From: Atherinomorus stipes
Taxonomy: Eukaryota > Chordata > Actinopteri > Atheriniformes > Atherinidae
NCBI GenBank assembly: GCA_023101725.1
Contig: JALJCO010007818.1
Location: 310,001-374,000 of the forward strand
Direction: 5' to 3'
Length of the DNA: 64,000 bases
Shown: in pieces, positions 1 to 12,867 of the stretch
Position numbering within the stretch: position 1 is the stretch's first letter
Layout of the letters: every line of letters starts with the position of its first letter
Translations under genes and position numbers: made by a program
Notes under the pieces: model-generated
What the model was told of the DNA's origin: nothing
Databases searched by the model: none
Seen by the model: only the letters and a program-made list of their open reading frames with translations

Positions 1-1498
1 TGTCTCTTTCAGTCTTACAGTATATCAGCTCCCATTACTGTATGTTATTGTGCATAAAACGTTTGTTGTTTTAATTACAATTTTCTTTCCTGGAAATTTT
101 CCTTCAGTCCATTAATGGATCATCAGACAGCTCTCTGCTGTGATTTACTGTTGAATTTTTCCTGGTTTTTGCTTCAGGGGGAGAGAACTGAAGGGTATAT
201 GAAGCCTACAGGTTTATAAACTGTAAAGGCATATTCATATGTATCGCTGTCTGCGGGCATTAATGTGCCCTCCACTCCACCTCAGTGCGACACTGAGCTG
301 AACAGCAGGATATCTAGATATGTCCTCTAAAATGAAGCCACATAGATTTGATTAAGTCAACAGAAACTCCTCATCTGCTGATCTCTGAAAAAATTGTGGA
401 ACAGATATCCGACACCGGCCGAGGACTCCAGTTATGTTAGAAAGTCTGGGGGTGATGGTGATGATGAAGGTGCAGCGTGCAGTGATTCACTGTTTCCAAA
501 AGGCTGATGTCTCACTCAGCCTTTTCTCTCTGAGAGAAACAGCAGTTTCTATAAAGTGAGTTTGACTCAGTCGACAGTCCTCCTTTCTCTCTCGGGGGGT
601 AAGCTAGCTCTATCTAGTTTGTGTTGGAGAGCCTCTTCATGCAGAGGGTTGCTAAAACAGATATATAGAGTGGGTATAGGGTCATAAGTTTAGTAACTGT
701 AATTCTATTTGTCAGTGTAACAAGTACAAGTGCAAATCTACTAATTTGAACTACTGGTAATTCTGCAAGTATGAAAATACAAGTCAGCTTTAGAAGTAAA
801 AATGATTTGTCCCTCATTTTACACAACTACCACCAATGGGATTTCCCCAAAGCCTAACCAATCACAGAGAGAGGAGGGCGGAGACGCTTACAAACTTTAC
901 ATCATGTGGAAGCATAGCGCTACGTCTGACTAAGGCCAGCACGACTCTCTTAGCTCCCTACAATCAGGGCTCATGGAAACTTATTGGTTTCTTTGTGTAG
1001 ATGGAAAACGTGTGTCTACTACAGACTCACCTTTGGGAAGCTACTATGGTGTAGCCGGTCTTGGTCACACATTGAAGCCGTACCTTTCTAGGCAATGTTA
1101 GGTTTGGTCATGAACTCAAACATTCTCAGCCCTCCTCTTCGTGATTGGTCAGGGATGTAAAACGGTTGAGTGCGGTAATGATAAGGCTCTACCCGGAGAC
1201 TAAGTTGACTCAATTTTTGATTGGCTACTTCCTTATTTGGAAAAACTGGGTCAACCTGCTGTTGCTAGCAAAAGTTTTTTCCTTTTTTTTGCTATGCTAT
1301 CTGTTAGCATCATGGGCACTTCAGACAGTGAACGTATGTTGATCAGACAAGACAGGATTTAAAAACTGAAGCAGCACAAACAAAAGGTTTTTTTTGGACA
1401 AACCAGTACAAATGTTTGAGGCTATTTTGGTTCGGTTCAGACAGTCAGGGCAGGGGCTGGGTGACATCATCGCCTTATATTTAAACTAAACTTATTAC
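1..1498. other. Intron sequence without recognised gene
   Basis: This is part of the intron upstream of window exon 1. I see no coding exon. An imperfect inverted repeat of about 30 bases pairs 860-890 (accaatcacag then gaggagggc) with 1121-1152 (gccctcctc then gtgattggt), which may be the ends of a small old DNA transposon. Confidence 0.5.
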
Positions 1499-1577
1499 AA
1501 ACTCTACTACCAAAAGTATTCGCTCACCTGTCTTCAATATTACGTTGGTCCACCTTTGCTGCTAGAACAGCTTCAAC

Positions 1578-2220
1578 TCATCTGGGAAGGCTGTCCACAA
1601 GGTTTAGGAGTGTGTTTATGAGAATTTTTGACCATTCTTCCAGAATCACATTTGTGAGGTCACACACTGATGGTGGACGAGAAGGCCTGGCTCTCAGTCT
1701 CCACTCTAATTCATCCCAAAGATGTTCTGTCAGGTTGACGTCAGGCCAGTCAAGTTCCTCCACACCAGACTCTGCATCCAGGTCTTTATGGACCTGCTTT
1801 GTGTACTGGTGCACAATCATGTTGGAAGAGGAAGGGGCCAGCTCCAAACTGTTCCCACAAAGTTGGGAGCATGGAATTGTCCAAAATATCTTGGTATGCT
1901 GAAGCATTCAGAGTTCCTTTAACTGGAGGTAAGGGGCCAAGCTCAGCTCCTGAAAAGCACCCCCACACCATCATCCCCCCTCCACCAAATTTCACACTTG
2001 GCACAATACCGTCAGACAAGTACTGTTGTGCTGGCAACTGCCAAAACCAGGCTCGTCCACCAGTTTGCCAGATGGAGAAGCGTGATTTGTCACTCCAGAA
2101 AACACCTCCACTGCTCTAGAGTCCAGTGGCGGCAAGCTTTGCATTTTCTTATGATACAGCTGACAGTTGATTGTAGAATATTTAGGAGCGGGGAAATTTC
2201 ACCACTGGATTTGTTGCACA
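1578..2220 (-). pseudogene. Broken Tc1 transposase (catalytic half)
   Basis: On the - strand the translation in shifting frames contains GGGGMMVWGCFSG, FLFQHDCAPVHKAG and EHLWDELEWRLRARPSRP, the DDE catalytic region of a Tc1 transposase. The WGCF block precedes the second aspartate (QHD), and EHLWDE holds the glutamate. At least one frameshift separates the HDCAPVHK part from the EHLWDE part. The conserved SPDLNPIE stretch has been shortened to a few residues, removing catalytic context. The N-terminal DNA-binding domain is deleted, so the protein cannot be active. Confidence 0.85.
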
Positions 2221-2229
2221 GGTGGCATC

Positions 2230-3610
2230 TAGGGGTGGGCAATATTGCCAAAAAATGATATCACGATATATTTTCCAAAATACCTCAATGACGATATCAC
2301 AGACGATATTGATGTCTTATTGAGAAGTCAGAGCTTCTGTGAAATCCTTTCACTGATGCCCACTTTTAATAAAGCCTCTACAGTTCCATACTGCGTCATG
2401 GTATATTAACATTATTACACATATGTGTTAATATTACTGCTGCATGTGGCATTTTACAGATAAAATGTTTCAAGTTTAGCCATTTTAACTACTTTGATCA
2501 TTTCATTTCATTTTTTACATACTGAGAAACACAAACTGGGAATAGATGTAAAATGCAACTTGAATGACATTTACAAACATCAGCCCACGCAAGTAACCTA
2601 GTTTACGATGCATGCTTCCATAGTATGGCTGAGACGAGCAGCTCGTTACCCAGACAACAACAAAAACACAATTTGCGAAACTCTGAACTCACGGGACAAT
2701 AGTTCTCATTCGTTCATTCATTCTGCTTGAAGCAATGATGAAATGAAGGAGTTTTGCTGCAGATAATGTCTTACATTATAGATGTACAGAAAATAGGAGA
2801 AAAAAAGCAGTTGCAACTACTCAGCTTTTCAATAGAAAAGTAAAAGGTAAGATATCACATCACAGTGTTGACTCTTTTTTCTCGTTAAAAAAACTAAATA
2901 TATATATATGAAATGTATATGAAAAAAAGTCAACATAAACTCCCCCAACATAAAAAACGAGGCTGAAGTTAGCAGCAACTCCTTTCCTAGCTTCTGTTTC
3001 GATTTTGGCTTAAAGGGCAGTTCCACTCAAATAATTTTCTACTGACAACATTTAACAAGGTCCTGTGTAAAAACTACAACATTTACAGCTTTCAAACCTG
3101 GACTCAGATGTTCTTTAGGGACTGTAGATTAATTAAAGCACAGTTTCTGATTTGTGAAACCTATAAATTAATAAATGAAGAGAAAATGAGAACAAATGAG
3201 GAGAAGAGAACAAATGAGTAGGAGAAAAGGAGAACAAGTGATGAGGAGAAGAGAAAAAATTTGGAATGAAAAGAAGAGCAAATAATGAGATAAGAAGAGC
3301 AGGTGAGAGAACATGTGATGATGAGGGTCAGTGATGAGTCAAAGAAGACAAAAGGTGAATACTGTATGAACTGTTATGCACGAGTGCAGCGCACATATTT
3401 TAGCAACATAATGGTCAACATTTCATTGTTGATTTTGTGGTTAATTTTTTAATTAAAATGACAATTTATCCACTCCATTATGTCTATTATTGCCTTCTAA
3501 AACACATTTTTGTAGCGAAAGACTAGAGAAAAGCTCGTCTAATTTTTTTCAAATTTACACCTGGCACTACTCCGGGCTAAGCCCAGGTTGTCCTTAAAGG
3601 CTGGAGACGC
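2230..3610. mobile_element. Insertion inside the Tc1 copy, end like a cgatat-rich element
   Basis: Tc1 sequence stops at 2229 and resumes at about 3611. The insert opens with taggggtgggcaatat and a run of tatcacgatata, the typical end of a family of teleost non-autonomous elements. The matching right end is not clear. Bases 2625-2800 match the palindromic repeat at the right edge of the window (63815-63960), so the insert is composite. Bases 3168-3350 are a purine-rich degenerate tandem repeat built on gaggagaagagaacaaatga. Confidence 0.6.
3168..3350. repeat. Degenerate purine-rich minisatellite
   Basis: Imperfect repeats of about 20 to 25 bases built on gaggagaagagaac and aatgag, almost wholly A and G on the + strand. 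Confidence 0.6.
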
Positions 3611-4479
3611 CCCTGAGAGCGACCCATTCTTTCACAAATATTTGTAAAAAACAGTCTGCATGGCTAGGTGCTTCATTTTATACACCTGTGGCCATAGATG
3701 TGATTGGAACACCTGATTTCCACACTTTGGTTGGGTGAGCAAATACCTTTGGCAATATAGTGTACTGTATCTTAAAACTAAAGATGCACAAACAATATTT
3801 TTTTCTGTACGAACAATTGAGACTATTTTCACTGAGATTTGCATGGAGTGGGGGCCAACTTCACGCAGGTAGCGTGAAGCTGAGGACTGGTCTTCTGCCA
3901 AGATGCCGAGACATACACACCTGCAAACAATTTGATGTGTTAAGCAGGTAAATGTTCATTTTAGTGGTGTATAATTATGCGCACATCATCAGCTCTCAGA
4001 GTGAAATACGTCTATTAATACAGGTGTGACTGTTGATGCAAGTATGAGTGAGAACTGGCAGGAATTTAATTGGTGTTGGATTAGAAGAAGGGCCCTTGTG
4101 GGTTCCTGAGGCCCCGAGTTGACACAGTGTCCTCTAAGCAGAGAAGTCTTCCAGCTGGCTGACGAATCAGAGTGTTATGGAGCGTCAGAGCCGATAACCT
4201 TGACTTCCTTCACTTCTGCTCTGCTGTTTGTGTTCAATACTGAAACTCACGGTGCCAAGGGTTTAAAGACGGATTAAAAGGAGTGTGTTGTCTTTTATCA
4301 GCTTTAACCTACAGTAGAAGCCTCAGATGTCTTCCAAACAGGAAGTTCCCAGTCGATTGCTGATTATACACCATATATAGTGAAGTTACGTTGCACTGCC
4401 TGAAGCCAACTCTTGGGAAAAGAAAAATCGTCACACTCTCAACTCTTGCAAATTATGCAAAGTGCAACAATCACTGTGC

Positions 4480-6340
4480 AGGAACAGTTGCACTAATTGG
4501 TGATCAATGATATTAAACTTTGTTCAATAAAATGAACAAATGAAGAAGATCTCGGGGAGGGGGACAGGGTGGTAACATGGATAAGTTCAGACAAATATAG
4601 AGGATAGAAGTGATGGATGGCATTAAGTGTTTGCAGATGGATTTTGAAATCGATGCAAAATTTTACCAGAAGCCAGTGAAGCTGCTGCAAAATTGAAATG
4701 AGCAAAAAAATCTTGCACCTTATGGAGGGATTTGTTAGTTAAACTGGATAGGGGGGAACATTGAAATAATCAGTACAGGAAGTGACTAGACTATGAATTA
4801 GTATGGCAGTAGTACATGGGGTGAGGGAGAGAGATGATTAATGTTGTGTAGATTTGATATGCAGACAGAGTAATGTTATTGATGTGGGATTAGAATGACA
4901 GTGGGCTGTAGAGGACAGCACCCTAAACGGTCAACAGTGATGTTTAAACCATTGCTCTTGTATAGATTTGGTTGCAGTAAGAAGAAATTCAGTTTTTTAT
5001 CAGTTATTGCTGATTCCTTGTTAAAATTTAAAAAGTGTCTTAATTAAAAAAAAAAAAATGTTAAAGAAAATGAGAAGAAAATAAGGATTTTAGTTGACCG
5101 AGGGGGTAAAGGAAGAAGGTGTGATGGTGGGATTGGGTTAACTGGAAAGATAATGCTGGGTGTCATCCAGTGTTGTATAAAGTACCCAAAAGCCATACTT
5201 GAGTAAAAGTAAAAGTACCTTACTGGAAAATGACTCAAGTAAAAGTGAAAGTTTTACTCAAGTTTTACTTGAGTAAAAGTAAAAAAGTAGCTAGTATTTA
5301 CTGTACTTAAGTATAAAAAGTAAAAAGTACTGTTAATAAAACGCAGTCAGAAATTTGAGTTTAACATTTTCTTTATTTCTGTTTCATTTATTTTTTTAAT
5401 TTTTATTTGCAAAGTGTAAAGAAGTTTCAATACCTCCTTACATAAACCCAACCATATAGAAAAACACTATACACACAAACACATCCTTACAGACCTGCAT
5501 GCATGCCCACCAACATTCATACCCACGTCCATTCAATATTAAATCATTCCTAATAAACTCTTGGTGCTCGGAGGTAATGCAAACAAACAAAGAACTTGAT
5601 TGGTTGAACTTTAACAAGACTGCAGTGCGACAGCACATGAACTGTCCATCCAGTCATTACTGAACCCTGAAAAACTTTTGTGTTCAACCTCAAAAGAAGT
5701 TGTTTCTCAAAATGGTGAGAACTTAGTCTCGCTCTTCTTGGACTGAAGACCAGACCAGCGATGCTAAACAGCCGTACACCTGCTGCTGAGGCAAGTAAAG
5801 GTGTGTTTAGCTTCAGAGACAGCTTGCACAAGGCTGCTACTAGTCCCACTACAACAAAACAAAGATTGTCCATTGGCTCTTACGCTCCTTATTTACGTTA
5901 AGTATTTTGTAACTAGTAACTAAGATGCTCAGGTAAATGTAATGGAGTAAAAGTATTGATTTTTCTCGGAAAATGTAGTTAAGTAAAAGTAAAAGTCATC
6001 AGAAATAGAAGTAGTAAAGTAAAGTACAAATATAAGAAAATACTACTTAAGTAAAGTAACAAAGTATTTTTACTTAGTTACTATTCAACACTGGTGTCAT
6101 CTGTGTAGTGTGAAAATGTTTATTATATTCATGGAAAAAGTTAAATAATAAAAAAGAACATGCTCCAGGACATATCCCTGAGGCACACCAATGATAACAG
6201 AGGAGGGCTAAAGGTGAAGGATTTGAGCTGGATGAAATAAGAGCAATGTGAGAAGTAAGATTTAAACCAATCTAAAGGGGTATGAAACCAATGGAGATTG
6301 AACTATTGAGGATCAGAAACCCATAATGTGAGATATGGTA
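4480..6340. repeat. Old dispersed repeat split by a hAT element
   Basis: Both sides of the hAT element at 5168-6093 look like one diverged dispersed sequence. Phrases such as agccagtgaagctgctgcaa at about 4670 and ccctgaggcacaccaatgat at about 6178 resemble a widespread teleost repeat. I cannot assign a class. There is no intact open frame. Confidence 0.4.
5168..6093. mobile_element. Non-autonomous hAT element, 926 bp, perfect 8-bp TSD
   Basis: The element begins cagtgttg and ends caacactg, and is flanked on both sides by gtgtcatc (5160-5167 and 6094-6101). An 8-bp TSD with short inverted ends indicates the hAT superfamily. Near both ends it is filled with variants of gagtaaaagtaaaagtac and its complement. 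No transposase is present. Confidence 0.92.
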
Positions 6341-7192
6341 AGAAAGGCCGCACCAGTACACTTTTCAGTGGGGAGGACAAAAAGATTTGGGTTGTCCTTC
6401 GTACACCAGGTACAGAGCAGTTCTGATGCGAACTGGGTGCCATGATCTCGTTTTTTTTGTCATAGGTCTCGGAGGGAGGGACTTGGAGAGTATAGTTCAG
6501 GGGAGGGGGGTAACTGGCTGGAAGTCAGTGGCCCAATCAGCCCATTTGTGAATGCTAACTTCGCCATGTATGCCTACACACCCAGGGAAAAGGAAACACA
6601 AATCTATAATTTAACCCCCTTCGGGGACATAGGCAGGCTGGGGAGACTAAAATTTATGATCAAAAATCTCAAAAAACACAAATTTCATGCCAGGGGCACT
6701 TTAAAGAACACTTCTTTCCATTTTGATTGGTTTTGGCTTGAAATGCACCTCTTGGAAGGAATAATACAGAATTAAGTTCCACTTATAGTGGCCATGTTGA
6801 CTAAAGGTCCATGTATGCTTCCTTTCATATGTAAATAGGTAAGTCGGTTTCAAACGTTGTTTCAAGTCCCCACCCCCATACTTCCAAGCGTCATTTACGT
6901 TGCCATGGTTGTTCAGGCAATCCATCTACTGGTGGGCAATGCTGAGTTCTGACCAGCTCTCTTTTCCAGTTAATTTTTGCCTGCATCAACATGGATTGCT
7001 CAGCAATTTCAGTGAACATATTCCAAAGGAAATTGTATTAAATTTCTGGAGTAATAGTTGGGAAATATCAAGGGGAACAACAGTAGACAGAGATGACTGC
7101 AATACATTTGAGGAATACATCATTTGTTGGCAGAGTGATGTTGATGAAGAGAATATTAAAATCGAAGAGAAGGCTCAGCGTTCATACACGTG

Positions 7193-7303
7193 AGTTCCTG
7201 TTGTCTGGGAATTCTTGTGCGGCCGAGAGCTGGTGATGTGACTACCGGGTAAACTGGCTTCTCTACGCTGCGGCTCCTTCCCAGACGATTTTGAAAAACC
7301 CAG
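7193..7303 (+). repeat. Direct repeat copy 1 (about 110 bp)
   Basis: Shares ttgtctgggaattcttgtgc and, 60 bases later, gctgcggctccttcccagac with 8268-8375 in the same orientation. The inner part differs by several substitutions and small gaps. The pair probably represents two copies of one dispersed element. Confidence 0.8.
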
Positions 7304-8267
7304 ACTATGGCAAACTTTGTTGATACAGTATTTGCACAGACTATATGAGGTGCTCAATAAGCTTGCTTCCAAAGCTTTCTTTTATTTTCATTGCCTTATA
7401 ATGTGACCTTCCATCTGATGAAACTGGTCCCTACTGCCCCTCTTGTTACTTACAGATTGCAGCTTCCAAACATGTAGAGTTAATTTCTAAGGATATACAC
7501 AAACAATGCTTCAAGCAAATGCAAAATACCCAAGACAGCCATCATAAACTTGTATAATTAAAAGTACAATTTTGGGACAAAAAATCTAAATGCGATTTTT
7601 TTTTTCCACCAATATTGCAATTAAGATTTAAAATGTGACTTTTTTTTTTTTTTTTTTTACGTGCTCTCCATGCAGTATTTCCCCATGAAATGCAGGGAAG
7701 CAATCAATTCAGTGTAACAAAAACTTGATTAAACCAATGAATCCTTCCTGCAGGCAAGAACTTAAAGCAAAAAGATCTCATAAAGTTTAGGGCCAAGTGT
7801 TTGGAAAAAATACTGTGGCATTTAGTCCACTGTTAGTGGGGTGGAGAAGATGAATTTTGATGAAGTGTCTTTCTGCTTGGTGTTTTTCTCTTCAGAATGT
7901 AATAATGTAATAAATATATACAAGTACCAGACAAAAAGGAAAAAAAAGAAGTCTGTGTTTATGCAGAACAGGACAGCTGCTGCTCTCCAACTTACACTGA
8001 GCTTCCCATTTCCATACCAATATGAAAATGGGATTTTTTTTAAAATTTACATTTATGTTTCTGCATTTTCTACTTCCCCAAACCATCAAAGCCATCAGTC
8101 ACAAGATGAACCTCGTCTGAAGGTGTTTTTGTAAAACTGGTGAAAGTGATGGAGATGAAACCTCTCCAGGAAAGTCAGAATAGCTTTGCAACCTCTAAGG
8201 GAAAGCCACCAGATCCGAGAGTTTGTGCCAAACTCTGTCATTTCACACAAACACTGGTTTTCGTGCA

Positions 8268-8375
8268 TTCCTGTTGTCTGGGAATTCTTGTGCGGCCGAG
8301 AGCTGATGACGTGATTACCAGAACTGTGGCTTTTCTGCGCTGCGGCTCCTTCCCAGACTATTTTGAAAAACCCAG
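8268..8375 (+). repeat. Direct repeat copy 2 (about 110 bp)
   Basis: Second copy of the sequence at 7193-7303, same strand, about 1.07 kb downstream. Confidence 0.8.
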
Positions 8376-9308
8376 CGCATTTTCTACCTCTCAAAAGGAC
8401 ATGTCCGGGTAAATGTGGACGTTTTGTCACCTTGTAATGGAGAGCATGCTTAAGTATACGAATAAATATACAGGGCATGGGGTGAGAGCCCCATGATACC
8501 ACTGGTTTGAAAGCAGGTGGATGGATGGATTGATTTTAGTTTATACTGTGACAAAGCAGCAGAGTTTGAAAGTGAAACCGAGTTGGAGATGATTTCACCA
8601 TGGATATCCCACTCCACAGCATTCTGGCGGAGAAAAGAGCGGTGCCACAGTGGGACTCACACCAGGGTTGCTATAAGGGAAACTATGGTGGGGAAGCCTG
8701 AAAGTGGAAGCGACGTTTTGGCTGCATGTATCATTGGGCGCAAACATCATGCTTCCTTGCGCGGAATCATGTCCCGGACAGAGCCCGACGGCTCCAATAC
8801 TGATTATAAACAAATAGCCAGCTGGATAAATAGTAGTGCTTGACTGGACAGCTTGTGGAAAGCCCTGACCCCCCTGATGATGAAACTTGAAGTAAGTTTG
8901 TTGTGTCGCCACGTGAAGTAACAATTTTTGATTGGCAAGTTTGGCACAATATCTGATGCTGTTCTTTGTCATTTTTACCGGAAACCAAAATAGTCCCGCT
9001 GATGATGCGCTGTTTTTCTTTGGAACTAAGGCTACGTTCACACGGCGACGATCAGAAGAGCAAATGCAAAAGTGGCGTCTCGTCTTTATCATTTTATCCG
9101 TGTTAACACGAGTGTCGTCATGAAGAAATCTGCGTGCATACGAGGACGTAAGAGTGTGTGGAATTTGATTGGGTATTCACGCCAGGCCGTTAGGTGGTGC
9201 TGTGATAGAACTCCACCATGTCCGCGTGTATGCGTAAAATCTACCTTAGATCTGCTTGGTTTACATAAGCTATGTGCCATTACGGGGCCTGCACCAAAGA
9301 CTGTAAAT

Positions 9309-9520
9309 TGGTGTTTATGAACCCTGGTCCTCAGGGACCCCTGCCCTGCTGGTTTTCCAGATATTCCTACTTCAACACACCTGACTCAGATGAATGGCTC
9401 GTTAGCAGGCTTGCAAAGAAGTTGATGAGCAGTTGAGTTGATCTGAATCAGGTGTGGTGGAGTTGGAAACCTGGAATACGTGCAGGGCAGGGGTCCCTGA
9501 GGACCAGGGTTGAAACCCTG
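9309..9520. mobile_element. hAT MITE, palindromic, 212 bp
   Basis: The two halves are near-perfect inverted copies (ccctggtcctcagggacccc on the left, its complement on the right). The element is flanked by ctgtaaat at 9301-9308 and 9521-9528, an exact 8-bp TSD. This is a small non-autonomous hAT element. Confidence 0.9.
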
Positions 9521-9528
9521 CTGTAAAT

Positions 9529-9739
9529 CAGTGATTCGAACCTGGTCTCAAGGTACACTATCCTGAAGACTTTCCTTTTTGCCTGGTAGGACACAGCTGA
9601 TTCAAATTAAATGGATCTCTGACGAGCTCTGCACCAGTCTGCTACTGACCCATCAATGTAAGTCAGCTGTGTTTCAACAGGGCAACGTGGAAAGTCTTCA
9701 GGATAGTGTGCCTTGAGGACCAGGGGTGGGAAATCAGTG
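9529..9739. mobile_element. Second hAT MITE in the same target, 211 bp
   Basis: Palindromic element with ctcaaggtacactatcctga on the left and its near complement on the right. It is flanked by ctgtaaat at 9521-9528 and 9740-9747. The left copy is also the right TSD of the neighbouring element at 9309-9520. Confidence 0.88.
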
Positions 9740-9747
9740 CTGTAAAT

Positions 9748-12700
9748 AAACACTAGTTGCAAAGTGTCTGCACACTTCGAAGCCGTTTAACTGTTTCTGA
9801 AATGAGATGGCCTAGTTGTCTGACATTGTTGTTTTTCCTGTTTGTGTGTGACGTTAACGCGCATGCAAAGTGAGCATGGCGTGAGCAGGTCCACCATCAT
9901 TTTTGCGTTTAACACCATGCAGATACCACGTACAACAGCGTCTTCAGGAATTTCTACTTTGGAATGAGTCTTCAGATTTTTGTGTCTTCAACCCAGAATA
10001 CCACTGCCTGTTGCCGTGTGAAAGAAAGGCACTTCCTATGAAATATTTTGTCATTTTTATCCACAATTGTCCTTGTGTAGGATATCTGCAGAAGTTCATC
10101 AGTAACCGGTGCTGAGGAGCCTGACGCCATTGCTCTGGTAACTTCAGGGAGCTGATTCTGAATACGCGTGTTCTTCAGCAGGGCCACTTGCGCTGCTTAC
10201 TTCACATGACCAGATGATGTGGGAAAATCGCATGACGGCGCAACAACAAAATTGTGCAGATTAAAATTGCAATTTAATCTGAAATGCGATTAATCGTTCA
10301 GCTCTAATTAAGAGCAAGTACATTATTTTCTTGGCCTAACGTGTCTCAGATGAACCAGAAGGATTTCTACAGGTTTCTCCTCATGATGAACTCAAGAACC
10401 TGTCGCATGAATCCTTTATGGAGAAATCCTGTGAGATTTTAGAGCTCTGGAGTTTCCCCGATCTGCACAAAATCTAACCAAAGAGTCCAAAATGTTATCA
10501 GATGTTTCATCCAAAAAAGTGTCAGGCACCTTCTACTGTTTTTATTCAGGAGATTCATTACTGATAATATCCACTGTTAAAGTCAGAGCTGCATTTATCA
10601 ACTAATTACTAATCTCTTCTAAAATAGTACAGGCCTGAAGCAACTCTATAAATTATAAGTCTCATTAAAGTCAGTTAAAATTCATGTAGTTCATTAGAAG
10701 ATATTAAATTTTCTGTTCTTCGCCTCACCTGCTTGTTTTTTTATTGAGGCTCTTGTTTTAAGCCAACAAGGCTCTGCTGAGTTATCCTCAGGGTTTATTC
10801 AAGTCTCGCTGCAGTTTAAGTCAGAGTTCCTCATAAATTTTGATGGCCATGCTCTGCGTCCCTGAGATGTACAGTGAGTAGATTATATTAGATTAGACTG
10901 AATGAAAAATTAATGATTTCTCCAGGGAAGTGAGTCATTGCTGCTGCGGAGGATTTGTTGCTGCAGTATTGGTGTTGGTTCAGTCCGGCTGACCCACATC
11001 ATCCAGGGTTTTTCCCTGGCTCAAACTGAGGCAGAGGTGGTACCATCCTGATGTGCACACGTGCACGTTTACCTTGTTTTCAGCCGACTCAAGCAAACAC
11101 TTTACAAGCAAGCAGCTTATATTGTGTTAAGAGTCTAATATGTAAATAAGAAATGCAGGCATGAAAAGGAGTCAGGAGTGAAAAAGGTGAGAAGGATGCA
11201 ACCCCCTTAGACGGGTCCAGACGGGGGCATGCTCCCCTGGAGGAAAATTATGGTAATTTCATATTTAAAAGTATCAGTTTGGTGCACTCTGGAAAAAAAA
11301 AAAATCAAGCAGAGTTACAGGTCAGTATTCCCCCTTTCCCAGTGGCCAAAATCCCATTTAAACCCGTGAACAGTCAGATTTTAGTGGCAGTGGGAAAAGC
11401 TCACTGACCCACGTCGATCGACTCTGCAAGCAACGCGGGTTAAAAACTGCCTTCAAGCGGCTCGGCTCCAATCTGCATGCAGTGGGAACACCAGACCCGG
11501 GTTGACCCGCGAATTTATGTAATGACCTTGGGCTGTACGTGGCTACATTGTGACATCACGCCAGTCACGTCTTATATAAGTACCAAAACAACTCTGCTTC
11601 CGCCACAAATTCACATCGCCTGCATTCCATCTGCACAAGAAAATCATCTGCTGGTTTTCCTCCATTTTGAGGACGGACAAAGGTGCAACAAGAAAGCACG
11701 TTGACTGCAGCCTGACTCGCTCTCCAATGTTTACTTTCCTGATTTCTGTCGCACAGCTGACATCAACACGCAACACGCAGCGGTGGGGACAGAGGCCACA
11801 CAGCTTGCCACCAGGTGGACAGACCCGGCTTTTTTTTTGTCAATGGGAAAGGAGCGAAATGCCGATTATGGCGGGTCGATGCGTGTTTGAAAAACCTGTG
11901 TGAATGTGCTAATCTCAGTGGGAAAGTGGCTTATGGCTAAAGTAAAGTAGTAAAGTATCGACATCAAAAGTTGGATATGGAATATGGACTAAACATGTGT
12001 TTAGGTTGAAGTTGAAATGGCAGAAAAACACCTCCAGCTGTTGGGTTGCCAGGCTCGCTGCTGATACAAGTGACCAGCAGCCTGCACCATGTCCAAGTAT
12101 TACAGCAGAGTTTATAACTGGCAGCAAACGTTAGCCATGTTAGCAAGTGAATCAGGTTACCAATCCAGGAGAAAAGTTGTGATTTCCTTGTTTCGATGCC
12201 ATGGAAAATGTTTCTGGGGGTCCATCTAGTGTAGGCTTCATCTACATTTACTTTAGTTTTTGCCAAGAGGCAAACTCCACTGGAGAACAGTGAGCCTACT
12301 TTCGTAAAACTCCGTAAAATTGTAATTCTTTCTTGATCAGCAAGGTGCTGGCTCCAAAACAGAGCAAATCCCCATAGACTCCCCATAAAAACCCGTTTTA
12401 CACTGATATATATTCACAGTCTGCAGGTTCAGGTTAAACTTTACAAACAGTGGAAAGTCCAAGTTAAAATGTGTGTCCAGGTTTTAATAGATTTTCATTG
12501 CCAGTTGGTTGAGATTATAATGCTCTGACTGAAATGTTTATTTTTCTATATGCACTCATATGCATTTTCATATACTCATACTACTGGTTTTACTTATTTC
12601 ACATGAATTTGTGTACATTTATACTATTCCAGCTCAGCTGTGGTAATATTGTTTGCAAAAACATTTTTTAAAATTTCATTTGCACACCTATTCAGTTGGC

Positions 12701-12867
12701 TTTTCCCAAATTATAAAATGTGTATGCTCAGGGGGACAGATGTAAATGGTTTTATTATGAGATCCAAGTGGCAAAGAAACCTGTCCAAGTTTAATGAGTG
12801 GGACATGGATAAACTGAATTTCACTGATTTTGACTCATTTCATTGTTTCAGTCATCCGATGTATATA
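9748..12867. other. Intron sequence, repeat fragments only
   Basis: There is no coding exon. Bases 10205-10308 end in gcgattaatcgttcagctct, the end of a hAT family. Bases 11324-11930 have possible inverted ends (tttcccagtgg and cagtgggaaag) and GC-rich internal phrases such as gacccgggttgacccgcg, so they may be another MITE. Bases 12250-12420 match 54060-54250 in the opposite orientation. Confidence 0.45.
12250..12420 (-). repeat. Dispersed repeat, related to 54060-54250
   Basis: The - strand and + strand of 54060-54250 share gggagtctatggggatttgc (with tttgg for tatgg) and gctctgttttg, then a run reading toward cactgtt. This is a common teleost repeat of unknown class. Confidence 0.7.

Larger units (their letters stand above)
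1499..3762 (-). mobile_element. Tc1/mariner element, interrupted and internally deleted
   Basis: The ends are related inverted repeats: ccaaaagtattcgctcacc near 1510 and, on the opposite strand at the right, the complement of ggtgagcaaataccttt near 3740, followed by ggcaatatagtg and a TA. This is the terminal sequence of a very common teleost Tc1 family. The element reads on the - strand. Bases 2230-3610 are foreign DNA inserted in its 5' part, and roughly 350 bases of the transposase (the helix-turn-helix half) are also missing. Confidence 0.85.
6341..9300. other. Repeat mosaic without gene
   Basis: There is no coding exon here. It holds a direct repeat (7193-7303 and 8268-8375). At 7570-7660 there is a T-rich stretch with atgcgattttt and gcaattaagattt, resembling the interior of a hAT family whose far end is seen at about 10308. 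At 9020-9060 there is a short piece beginning gctacgttcacac. The longest frames (8517-8843 +, 8595-9092 -) overlap each other on opposite strands and have no recognisable domain. Confidence 0.5.

Noticed and set aside
1578..2220. Intact transposase gene
   Set aside because: A frameshift, loss of part of the catalytic motif and absence of the DNA-binding half show it is a pseudogene. The same applies to the other Tc1 copies.
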